Source: Xenopus tropicalis
Taxonomy: Eukaryota > Chordata > Amphibia > Anura > Pipidae
NCBI RefSeq assembly: GCF_000004195.4
Contig: NC_030678.2
Location: 32,960,201-33,024,200, forward strand
Reading direction: 5' to 3'
Length of the DNA: 64,000 nt
Shown here: piece by piece, positions 21,190-30,745 of the stretch
Position numbering within the stretch: the stretch's first letter is position 1
Layout: each line of letters begins with the position of its first letter
Translations under genes and position numbers: made by a program
The notes under the pieces: model-generated
The model's input: only the letters and a program-made list of their open reading frames with translations
Told to the model about the DNA's origin: nothing
Databases searched by the model: none

Positions 21190-21655
21190 CAAAATTCACC
21201 CACTTTCTCATTAGCCCTATCATCTTTAGGTTTGCAATTCATATATTGGGATTTGGGACCGTTGGCAGGTATACACAGGGACCTGTCTGCTTTCTGGCAG
21301 TCCTGATATTAGATCTGAAATCCCTTTTTTTCATATATCATTATTTATTCACAACTTTTATATCTGCCTAGCCTGTAAAACAAAGTGATTAAGATAAGGG
21401 CCACCAATCACACCAGAATCACCGTGTTTAAACCTCCACAACTGTGTAATCATTCGAAAATGCCTCCTTCTATGCAATTGGGATGTTTAGACAGTTCTTA
21501 GACAGTATTTAAATGTATTTGCAGCCAATGGGATTGCAGTTTCCCATGGGCAACAAAACAGCCAGAGATACCTTTTCGGAATCATCACATGTAAAATAGC
21601 CTTATGACACAATGGAGCAAAAAAACCTTCCATTCACAAATTCATGCCACAAGCA
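21190..21655. other. Intergenic, nothing recognised
   Basis: No gene or bounded repeat visible. Confidence 0.4.
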
Positions 21656-21656
21656 G

Positions 21657-21803
21657 GTCTCGACTGGGATTCTAAATAAACCCTGGCATTCCGAGTACAC
21701 AGAGGCCCAAACAGCTCCACAGGCCCAATAAATAGTGTCTATGGCATCTTACAGCAGCCTCTCTGGCATCTGCCAGAATCAACAGATTGCCAGTGCGGAC
21801 CTG
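21657..21803 (+). repeat. 'CAGAGGCCCAAACAGCCC' repeat, copy 3
   Basis: Contains 'aaccctggcattccgagtac', 'acagaggcccaaacagctcc', 'cccaataaatagtgtctatg' and 'gattgccagtgcggacctga', following the order of the other copies. Confidence 0.65.
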
Positions 21804-22054
21804 AGCAGCAAATAAAAAGGTATTTTCAGGTATTTTGTCGCCCATGACTTCCCTCAGATGGCAGGATGCCCCATGTGCCATTTCCCTTATTCAGGGTGTG
21901 TAGAAGCAGTGCCAGCTGAATACTCAGGAGTCCTTTCAGTGAGTGCACGAAAGTTATCTCCTCCCCTTCTATACAAGATAAAGGGGAGAAGCTATCCATC
22001 ATTAGAATGAGTAATCACAGATCCTTGTTTTTTAAATGTCTTAGAATGAGGGCT

Positions 22055-22514
22055 GGATTAAAAGGGGATGTTTACCTTTGAATTTTTAGTATGATGTAAA
22101 ACAGGGGTCCCCAACCTTTTTACTTGTGAGCCACATGCAGGTATAAAAAGTGTTGGTGAGCCACACAGGCATGAAAAACTTTCTTTAGGGATGCCAAATA
22201 AAGGCTGTGATTGGCTATTTGGTGGCCCCATGTGGGCTGCTGGCCTGCAGGGGGCTCTGCTTGGGGTATAACTGTGTGCCTGCTTGAAATTGAACCCCTT
22301 TTCTGTGTATCACTTGTTCACAACACAGCACTTGATGAAAAAGATATAGACATATACATAATTAATTTAGTAGTCATCCTGTTGTAGCTGAATTCTGTGC
22401 AGCAAACAGGCATTCCTCCAGACTGAACCCTCTCTCACATTACTGGGCTCCCCTTGGTGGAGGGTGCAAGCTGTTTGGGGGACTTTTTAAAGTGGATATT
22501 AGTTCCCCTTTAAG
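22055..22514 (+). mobile_element. TTAA-type MITE, interrupted by a hAT fragment
   Basis: The left end 'attaaaaggggatgtttacc' and 'tttttagtatgatgtaaa' and the right end 'attagttcccctttaa' have the style of TTAA-type elements. A hAT-type sequence starts inside at 22102. The pairing of ends is plausible but not proved. Confidence 0.5.
22102..22310 (+). mobile_element. hAT element, 'CAGTGATCCCCAACC' family, truncated copy 1
   Basis: Starts caggggtccccaaccttttt, then 'gtgagccacatgcagg' and 'gtgattggctatttggtggc', matching the 25.17-kb copy. The right end (ggttggggatcactg) is missing, so no duplication can be scored. Confidence 0.7.
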
Positions 22515-22519
22515 TATAT

Positions 22520-23299
22520 AGACATTCCATTTATATTTCTACACTTTAACCCCATGCATGATTTGAGATTCTCTCCTTTTTCCAAACACGGTGACAGACG
22601 TTGGTAAATGCAAACCTGCTTTGGTCGCTATAAGAAAAAGAGCCTGCAGATCGTTCCATCCGAGCCACCCCTGGCGGAGGTTAGGGATTCCCCCTTGACT
22701 AATAGACATTCTGCTATTATCAGGCGTGCAGTCAGGCGCTGAATCACAAACACCTAGCGAGGCAAGGAGCCAAGGGCTTCCAGAGAAATGAATCAGCTGC
22801 TTGGCTCTCATTACCAGGCAAATATCTCCTTGCTGCATTCACCCTTCCTCCACTTCTTCCTCAAGAACCTTGTGCCGTAGAAATATTTCTTATTCTGAGA
22901 TTTCCTACCGGAGGATATTAGGATCTATAAGTATGTGTAACGGGAGGCCCAATTGTCAACATTCTGATTTGAATGAGTTTTTTGAAACCACTAATAGTTC
23001 CACTACAACAACTAAAGGCGAGTCATTTTTAATCTGAATATAAAAAGCACAAACAAACTAAAATGTGGAAACGAAAAGACAAAAACGCAAATTTTTACAA
23101 TTTCCCTAGGACAGCTCCCATTGACATACATCTACATGAACTCAACAGCTTTTAGATGGCATATTTTTACATTTGTGTTTTCGTACTTTTAATGCATAAA
23201 AAAATGAGGAAAATTGTTTTTTAACATGAAAATATTGGTTTTAGTGAAAAAACATGAAGTATGGGGAAAAAAATATATCATTGGTAAATCTTCCCCATA
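22520..23299. other. Non-repetitive block; possible conserved non-coding DNA
   Basis: No transposon ends or family words are visible, and the texture differs from neighbouring repeats (for example 'aatgaatcagctgcttggct' and 'ctcattaccaggcaaatatc' at 22788-22828). No protein frame is recognisable. Conservation cannot be judged without comparison to other frogs. Confidence 0.35.
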
Positions 23300-23307
23300 G
23301 ACTAGGG

Positions 23308-23696
23308 CAGGGGTGTCAAACTCAATCACATAAGGGGGCCGAAATCTAAAACACAGGCTAATAAATTTTTTATTAATATACTTAGTAAGATACTAAGGGG
23401 TATATTTATCACAATGTGTAAAAAATAGAGTAAGACATTACCGGTGATGTTGCTCATAGCAGCCAATAGATGCTTTGCTACTGTTGAAATCTGATTACTG
23501 ATTGGTTGCCTTGGGCAACATTACTGGTAATGCTTCACTTTTTACACAGCATGATAAATATACCCCTTAGTCTTAGTTACTATGTGAGGAAAATGGAAAT
23601 TGATCAGGCTGGATGGTCAGACACACTCACAAAGGGCCACATAAAACAGCCAGGTGGGCTGGATTCGGCCCGCGGGCCTTGTGTTTGACATATATG
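23308..23696 (+). mobile_element. hAT MITE ('caggggtgtcaaactc' ends) with nested insert
   Basis: Starts CAGGGGTGTCAAACTC and ends ggccttgtgtttgacatatatg (a degraded right end). It is flanked by gactaggg (23300-23307) and gcctaggg (23697-23704), 7 of 8 bases matching. The interior is split by the palindromic element at 23393-23570. The halves (cataagggggccgaaatc; gctggattcggcccgcgggc) would rejoin to a hAT element of about 210 bp. Confidence 0.8.
23393..23570. mobile_element. Palindromic MITE nested in the hAT element
   Basis: Ends ctaaggggtatatttatc and gataaatataccccttag are perfect 18-bp inverted repeats bounding 178 bp. The interior holds 'tcatagcagccaatagatgc' and 'ctgattggttgccttgggca'. 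It is related in style to the ggggctgatttac and ggggctcatttatc elements elsewhere. No duplication longer than about 3 bp is evident. Confidence 0.82.
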
Positions 23697-23704
23697 GCCT
23701 AGGG

Positions 23705-24205
23705 TGACATGTGGAGATCTGTATCTGCTACAAATCCCTGGCAGTGGTCACAGAAAGGTTTCCTTGCATTCAGTTGAGTGACACGCATAGACTGCTCAAG
23801 GAACCTATGTTCAACCAGCTATAAGGACCAGTGGCAGTAGTTGCTGCGCACATTACAAAAAAATCTAAAGGTGAGCGTAGGCGTGTAGTGTGTTTCCCGG
23901 GGGGAGGGGGGGCAGACCAAGGGGGACTGGATGCAGCTTTTGGATGCTTTTTTGAATGCAGCTTTTGCACCTGGGCCATGGTGCCCAAGTTACGCCACTA
24001 AGGACCAGCTTTGCTTCTCACAGGTGGCAGTGATGAAAGTGCTGTTGAACAGCTGGGGATCCTTTTGGATTTCCGGTTCTGCCCCATTGTGTTCTAAATA
24101 TGCATTGCTTACATACATAAAATACTTAACCCATTCTTGGCTGTAAAAGCCTAAATACAGCTGCTGAACACCATTAGGAGGAGAGGAATACAGCCACGGG
24201 CAACC
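23705..24205. other. Intergenic; possible old repeat
   Basis: G-rich patch near 23898-23913 and 'aagttacgccactaaggacc' resemble worn transposon ends. No gene is seen. Confidence 0.4.
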
Positions 24206-24300
24206 ATGTTTTTTTTCAAAACACATCAGTTAATAGCATTGCTCCAGCAAAACTCTGCACTGAAATTCATTTCTAAAAGAGCTCCTTCAAGGGTGCTCCA
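24206..24300 (+). mobile_element. Fragment of the 4536-5111 MITE family
   Basis: 'atgttttttttcaaaacaca', 'tcagttaatagcattgctcc' and 'agcaaaactctgcactgaaa' match the left interior of the 4.5-kb element. The terminal TTAA repeat is absent. Confidence 0.7.
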
Positions 24301-25161
24301 TGTTTCTACATACTTGAAGCCCTACTTTTGGTATGTACCACCTGGGGAACTACCCCACGCTATAGGGCTCATTTACAGCCATAAATAATTTCCCCTCAGT
24401 CAGTTGAGCATAAAACCACTTTCATTAAAGGTACTTGCATCAAAATGCGCTCCTTGCATTTCTGTATAGTTACAGCACCTCTCAGTCCTTCCTGCTTCTG
24501 TTCTGAGTTGAGCACTGCTGCACCTATTGATGCAGGGGTTCCTTGGAGCTACCTTCACCTCCAGACCAGGTGGAAGCTCCAAGAATCCCTTTATGCCCAG
24601 CATCATTAGGCACATCACACTTGCACCTAAGGAATGAAGTGCAGACATCATGTACACACCAAACGCTGAAAATGATGCTGATTGTGTCTGATTCACAAAG
24701 TAATGTGTGTGCAGTTGCTTTAATTTTGGTAAATCAGGTGCAATTGTGGTAGACAGCGCATCTTACAGTCCATTTTAGCACAATGTATTCATGTTTAGGG
24801 TTGTGAAGGAGGCTGCAGATCTGCCAGTGTGTAGCCAATTTAGTGTTTGTTGGGTTGGTTGATGTTTATTCCTTTTGCAGTCAGTAAGTGGCAATGTAAA
24901 GAAAGCAATTATTGCTATGAGTTTATTGACATACCACTAACTAGACAACAGCAAAATCTGCAATTTTTGAAAATGTTTTGCTTGAGACATATAGACAAAT
25001 AAATATACCATGAAATAGGGAGGGATCACACAGATCATTCCTAGACTAGTTCTTTGTTCTCTATTATAGAAGTGACAGAGAGAAAGGGAGGGAGAAGAGA
25101 ACCATAAGGGAACAACAGACACCGAGGAACATGACAAGGACAAAGAGTAGGCATGTGTAGG
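24301..25161. other. Intergenic; weak inverted pair only
   Basis: Near 24538-24592 the words 'ggttccttggagct' and 'agctccaagaatcc' form a weak inverted pair. Otherwise nothing is recognised. Confidence 0.4.
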
Positions 25162-25169
25162 TGTTATAC

Positions 25170-25476
25170 CAGGGATTCCCCAACCTTTCTTACCCGTGAA
25201 CCACAGTCAAATGTAAAAAGACTTGGAGAGCAACACAAGCACCATAAACATTCATGGAGGAGCCAAATAAGGGCTGTGATTGGCTATTAGGGGCCTCTAT
25301 GCACCCTATCAGCTTACAGGGGCTTTATTTGGTAGGAAATCTTGTTTTTATTCAACCAAAACTTGCCCCCAAGTCAGGAATTCAAAAATAACTCCCTGGT
25401 TTGAGGGCACTGGGAGCAACACCCAAGGGGTTGGGGAGCAACATGTTGCCCCGGAGCCACTGGTTGGGGATCACTG
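25170..25476 (+). mobile_element. hAT element, 'CAGTGATCCCCAACC' family, copy 2 (intact)
   Basis: A 307-bp element from cagggattccccaacctttc to ggttggggatcactg. It has a perfect 8-bp duplication, tgttatac, at 25162-25169 and 25477-25484. Interior words (gagcaacacaagcac, gtgattggctattaggggcc, accaaaacttgcccccaagt) are shared with copies at 22102, 46295 and 61622. No transposase is encoded. Confidence 0.9.
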
Positions 25477-25489
25477 TGTTATACAATAG

Positions 25490-25990
25490 CAAATGGCACC
25501 ATGAATTCCCATTAGAATGGCTTTCGTAGCTGATAATATAATCCAGTCAAGAATTACATTTAAAATAAGGACAGCACGGACAGCAAATCCAACCTAGAAT
25601 TGCTCAGCTCTTTTCCAATGGAAAAATGTGCTGTTAACAGATTTTTATGTGTTGTGCCCGACCCCCCAAATATCATATCATCATGAGCTTCAGGTTAACC
25701 AGATGGTTTATGATTCTAGGAATGATGATGAGTTCTGGAAACAATAGAATTTCTTTGAGGAGTATTGCAGTTTTTTTTATTAAAGGTGGTCAGAGGGCAG
25801 AGGAATGGTAACTAAGCTGTCCTGCAGCGACATATAGGTGTTTCCTGACCTGCTGCTGACTCAGCCCAGTGTGGGCTCATCTCCTTCCTGCTGTCCCTCA
25901 GGTCTTCCTGAGACTCACATTCCTGTCTTTCAAGACTGCGAGTATAAATGCTGCCTTCACTTCTAATCAAAGTGGAATCAGTGATTTCTT
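25490..25990. other. Intergenic, nothing recognised
   Basis: Non-repetitive sequence; part of a 200-codon minus-strand frame (25812-26414) crosses it and the next repeat, but has no family match. Confidence 0.4.
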
Positions 25991-25999
25991 TTGGTAATA

Positions 26000-26225
26000 C
26001 TATAATCAGCGGGTTTCTAATGGGGGCGCCCCGAGGCCCCACCCCCCCTGCGCATGCGCGAACACCCGAAACCCCCGCCGAGGGCGCATGCACGAACAGT
26101 AAAAGTCCCATACGGAGAAGTGGGGAGAGGTCCCCACTTTGCGCTGCGGCGGGGCAGCATGCCGCCCCTGAGTTTGTGCCGCCCAAGGCGCGGTCCTTTG
26201 TGGTCTCGCCACAAATTCGGGCCTG
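26000..26225 (+). repeat. GC-rich repeat ending 'ctcgccacaaattcgggcctg'
   Basis: A strongly GC- and CpG-rich block (gcgcatgcgcgaacacccg, cagcatgccgcccctgag, gccgcccaaggcgcggtcct). The reverse complement of its right half matches the block at 33880-33960 (ttggatttgtggcgaggcca, gggcggcctaaatttaggga). So it is a dispersed element, not a CpG island of a gene. The open frames on both strands are by-products of its composition. Confidence 0.65.
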
Positions 26226-26519
26226 ATTATTATTATGTTGGCTGGTTAACAGTGGGTCACTGGAGAGAACATCATAAATGTCTGTAGTACTAGAATCCCT
26301 AAGAAAACATATCAGTGCAGGAAGCCTAGCAGCAAGACCCCATACCCAAATTCTTATTGAATTAGCACTAAATCTCAGTTTCTGAAATATTTTTTTTACA
26401 AATCTGAACTTCAAGGGTTCATAAATCTGCCCCTAAGGGCTCTTGTGCTTAGAGTCTTCTTAAGTTATCCCTACAGTCTCAAAGACTGACCTTTCTTAAC
26501 TGAGCAGAGACATACTGAG

Positions 26520-27285
26520 GTCTGTGACCATAACCTCACACTCTACTCTGCTGCTCTGTTCTTTCAGCTTTTCCACTTTTCTTCTCCCATTATTGTTGTT
26601 TTGTTTTCATTCTCAACTTATATCTTCTACTGTTTTTTCCACATACATGATACATGATCTTGTAGTCTTTATATTCTCATATTCTTATCCCAATATTCTT
26701 TTCCTCTACCCTTTATTTTGCTCTTTCTTCATATTTCATGTTCTCCAATATCAACTGTCCTCCCTATATGTACCATGCATTCTCTCTATCTTCTTCTTTC
26801 GTATTCTTTCCTAATTCTACTCTACACTTCTCTCTCCTTCTTCTTTCTCTCCTGACCTCTATTTCCTTTCCGCTTTATTTTGCTCTACCCTACCTACTTT
26901 CCCTTACTCACTCTATTTTCTGCCCTACTTTATCTGGCCTTATTTTATTCAACTCTATTTTATTCTTTTAATCCATTACTGTTACATCCTTCTCTCCCAC
27001 ACCTACCCCTTCATGTTATCCTGGTATATATTTTTTTTTTCTACTTCTCAGTTATTCTTCCTCCTCTTTTCACACTTTTTTTCTTCTCTTCTTATTTTCT
27101 TTTCCCAATATCAAATCTTCTGTTTTCCTCTCTGTCTCCAATCTTTCAATTTCTTCTTTATTTCATTTTGTGTTCCCTTTCAATCCCACCTTCCCCTGCA
27201 CATTTATCTTATCCTGTCTTCTTCTTTCTTTCCTCTACTGCTCTATCTGCAGCTATGTTTTGCCCCCTATACCCTTAAACTCCCA
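26520..27285 (+). repeat. Long polypyrimidine-rich tract
   Basis: About 770 bp in which C and T make up most of the plus strand (for example ttctcctgacctctatttcc and tctcccacacctacccc). It has no fixed period, so it is a composition tract rather than a tandem repeat. Overlapping open frames rich in F, S, L, P and Y (77-132 codons) are expected from such DNA and are not called. Such tracts can adopt triplex structures only where mirror symmetry exists, which I did not verify. Confidence 0.8.
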
Positions 27286-27289
27286 AATG

Positions 27290-27886
27290 CTGTGAGCTTT
27301 AATGACTCAAAATCAAGCCTGCAATGCAAGACATGTTTGCTGGTACAACACAGGCTGCTGATTCATCAAATGGTATTTACTTGTGGGTGTTTTTCCTGAA
27401 CATTTATAATGTGCCTTGCACCATAGGTTTTCCTTCACCACATTCTGGCTGTTTTTCATTGTGTAATTGCAGCTACAAGATCACATAGGGAGACACAGAC
27501 CTCAAAAATGAATTCTTTGCCTTTCCCTGTGTGGTTTATTTAAAAACAATTTGGTAACTTTGCCATTTATACTGAAAAAAGAGTTATTTATGAATATGAT
27601 ATTTATTTAATATAAACACAGTTTGTGATGGAGGGAAGATAAAATCGTTGTCAATAAAATAATATGTAAACATATAATTTGATCCATGCGTACAGTGCTT
27701 TGTGTGTGCATATTCTTACCCAAGATGTTGTGTGTTCCAGGGAAGTTATGGGGAGATGCTGAATCAGTAAGGGATACTTTGACTCTTGTCTATTTGGGTG
27801 CTTTACGAACCAGACATACACAACTTTTCAAGGGGAAACTGCCCTTCTAAAGGAGTTTTAGCTGGCACTAGCTTATAACTCTTAAA
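27290..27886. other. Intergenic, nothing recognised
   Basis: Non-repetitive sequence with no recognisable gene. Confidence 0.4.
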
Positions 27887-27894
27887 ATCTGAAC

Positions 27895-28125
27895 CAGGGG
27901 CGGGCCAAGCCGATCGGCCACTTTGCCCCTGCACCTTCCCCCCCCCCGTGTGCTCTGGCACGCACGCGCAGTTCCGTCAAGGGGGGAGGGGTCATTGACT
28001 CCACCGCGTAATGACAGGTGGAGGGGGCAATGACAAGGGGTATGCAGAAGAGGTCCTGCCTGCCACCCCCCAAGCGTTACGCCCTAGGCAGCTGCCTCTT
28101 CTGCCTGCCCCTAGTTCTGGCCCTG
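27895..28125 (+). mobile_element. 231-bp hAT MITE with perfect 8-bp duplication
   Basis: Starts caggggcgggccaagccgat and ends cccctagttctggccctg. It is flanked by atctgaac at 27887-27894 and 28126-28133, identical in all 8 bases. The interior is GC-rich (cacgcacgcgcagttccg, gtaatgacaggtggaggggg). A truncated relative sits at 20316. Confidence 0.9.
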
Positions 28126-28133
28126 ATCTGAAC

Positions 28134-29565
28134 ACATGAGCAAAGAGTTACTCTATCCTAATGCCACAAAAATATAGCACATTTTATAAATAGTAGTGAA
28201 GCAAGTTATATGATTTTGCTAAATATATAAACAAATATAAAAGGTGATTATGACTTTTTAACCTGTGACTCAGCAATTCCAAATATTTGCCACCTTGCCC
28301 TCATAGTTTTAGCATGTGTATCTAGTCTCCCACTCAGCCATCTGCTCAGTGCGATGAGATGACTAAACGGGAACACAGTCCGACTTTAAGCGTTTCCTCA
28401 CTGTTCCAGCATATTTATAGAGAACTGATTGGGCAACTCTGCATTTATTAAACTGCCCATGTGTATCTGATGGTGTCATATTGCCTGAACCTCAAAGAAT
28501 CACTGGGCTCACCAGCCCAAAATTAGGGGTTTTTGTAGTTATATTGGCTCATATGGCAGAAATACATGATGGTAGTGCTTGTTTATCACCTGCATGCATG
28601 TTTAGTGTTAATACACTGAAATAAGAAAGACAATAAGCACATTGCAGTAAATAGTCCTTAATAGACTTTGCCAGGTCTGTAGGTTTTATAAAGATTTTGT
28701 TAAATGTATGACCAGTTTTCCATTTTTTTGCCATAAAATCAACAAAGCAATAAAAAAACTCCTAGGAAATCTAGGGCCTCATGGATGTACATGCAATAAG
28801 TGTAGCCCAAAATCTTGCTTTTATTAGACATGTCCCTGACAGAGACATCAGTCTCCACCTATATAAACCCTGGTGATTTTTGCCCCTGCCCCCTACCACA
28901 CGTGGCACGACACTTGTTCTGCACAGACCAGGGTATAAATACAGGTAACTCCCAACAACTATAGATCCACCTTGATTTTTAAAATAATCGATAACCTAAT
29001 CTTAGAGTTGCAGTTCAACACCTGACTGAACATCTCTGTTTTATATATGTTTTTCCCTTCACATGGGAGCCCAGAATTTCTCCTTTGTCAGAGCCCGATC
29101 CTAGTCTTGAATTTATAATCAACTAAAAATATGTTATGCTCTCACAACATACGTAGATCTGGGGCAACTGATACAATACATGCAGCAATAGGTCACACAG
29201 ATAGAATAAATGGCTTCTGCAAATAATGAATGAAAGCAAAGGAAATCAGGAGCAAGGTATAGAGGAGAATGCTGCCACCCACTCACTCCCCCTCTGCACT
29301 GCTAGTTAATGCAACATGCCATGCACTGAAGAATGAGCTCTGTCTGAAACCGTCATACAGCTTTTCAGCACAGCGCAACAGAAATAGCAGTGGCAGTCCA
29401 GCGACACCACTAAGAATAGCAGGGTGGTAGGAAGGGGCTGTGATCCGGAGCCAGGGACTGCTTACTCTGCTTTCTGGCCAGATCATGACTTAGAGAAGCA
29501 GGTGACCGGCTCCTAATAAACACTTTGCTAAAAGGCACAGTGACATGGAAAGGGAAGTATAATTA
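28134..29565. other. Intergenic, nothing recognised
   Basis: About 1.4 kb without a bounded repeat or a gene that I can recognise. Confidence 0.45.
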
Positions 29566-29569
29566 CAAT

Positions 29570-29690
29570 TCAGGAATACAGAGGCCCAAACAGCCCCCAC
29601 CAACCCAATAAATAGTGACATTTTATAGCAGCCCCTCTGGCATTTGCCAGAACCCACAGATTGCCAGTCTGGGCCTGCCCAAAACAATGC
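29570..29690 (+). repeat. 'CAGAGGCCCAAACAGCCC' repeat, copy 4
   Basis: Contains 'aatacagaggcccaaacagc', 'acccaataaatagtgac', 'ctctggcatttgccagaacc' and 'attgccagtctgggcctg'. Its left part is shorter than in the 16.5- and 21.7-kb copies. Confidence 0.65.
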
Positions 29691-30399
29691 AAATGTTTTA
29701 TTGGTATGATGATATAAGGACCTAAATCCCTATAGCTTTAAAACACTGCGCTTCCTTATTTCACCATTATTTGCACCACTGTAATATAGTGTTTAGCAGG
29801 GGTGGATCTTCCCCCTTGGTCTGCATCTGTTGACCCAGGTGAATGTTCTACTGAATCTGGGATCAACAAGGTCCAGAAGTGTTCTGGCCTAGAGGAACCA
29901 GTACCGACTTAACCCAGCTGGTTCTGCACAGAGGTGCACTATTCTGATTCTGCTGCATCTTGTGCCTTTATATTGCCATCCTTATTTCTCATTATTTTAG
30001 ACCCTGTCAGAGCCTTTTACTTTTCTTTGCCTACAAGTTCCCTTGGAAAACTAAAATTTGAAGCTACTGCGCACATAGGGTGATCATCGACATTCATTTA
30101 ATCAGATGGCCTCTGCCACACAGTCCAAGCTTTGTGAGGAGGGCAGAGAGTAGTGAGTAAAGGGGCTGTTGTCTTTGGGCTGATGGTAGGAGAAGTTGTG
30201 GAGAGACTCCAGGGAGGCCAAAAGCACAACCTAAAGTTGTGTGTTGCAAGTGTAGGGGGTCAGGATTGAAACACCAGTGGAGGCCAGCCCACCCTCTTTC
30301 CATGGAGCAGACAGTTTGATCCTGGGTCCTGAGTACTTTATTGTTCCAAGTGAAGGAAATTAGTGTTTCGTTAAGTTTTTTAACATAATTTTTGGCCTA
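29691..30399. other. Intergenic, nothing recognised
   Basis: No gene or bounded repeat seen. Confidence 0.4.
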
Positions 30400-30745
30400 A
30401 ATCATTTTGATAATATTAATTCAGCCCAATAGAGAGAGCATAGTTTGGTCCAATTAATTAGGGTATGGGAGAGATTTGAGAGAACTGGGTCCAGGTTTAA
30501 AGCAATCAGCAATAAGAGTGTATCATTACCCCAAGGCAATTTAATTAAATTATCCACACCAAATCCTCCAGTGATAGGATTTGGAGTTGGTTTGTTGAAC
30601 AGGAAAGATTTTTCCCAGTTAATCTGAAAAAACAAAAACTGACCAAACGGAGTAGGGCAGTTAACAAATCAACAGGATTCACAATCTAGACTTGCAGGTT
30701 GTCAGCGAAGAGAGAATTTTTCTCTTGTGTTTGCCATATGTTATG
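30400..30745 (-). pseudogene. Decayed L1/Tx1-type LINE reverse-transcriptase fragment
   Basis: On the minus strand one frame (around 30720-30650) reads LFADN followed by VNPVDLL, a damaged form of the RT 'Y/F-ADD' catalytic box with its usual downstream residues. The next frame (from about 30655) reads FGQFLFFQINWEKSFLF, matching the 'FG-x-FSG-x-x-INWxKS' motif of the L1/Tx1 clade. It then reads NLDPVLSNLSHTLINWTKL, the conserved stretch before the 'G-R' motif. ADD is changed to ADN, and frameshifts and a stop interrupt it, so this is an inactive fossil. Motif matching is from memory; the boundaries are approximate. Confidence 0.72.

Noticed and set aside
26000..26225. CpG island of a second gene
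   Set aside because: The same GC-rich sequence recurs in reverse at 33880, so it is a dispersed repeat rather than a promoter.
25812..26414. 200-codon minus-strand open frame
   Set aside because: It crosses a dispersed GC-rich repeat (26000-26225) and unrelated flanks, with no motif, signal or family match. The GC-rich repeat explains the lack of stops.
26524..27399. Hydrophobic open frames rich in F, S, L and Y that look like membrane proteins
   Set aside because: The polypyrimidine composition gives such codons automatically. Several overlapping phases are open at once.
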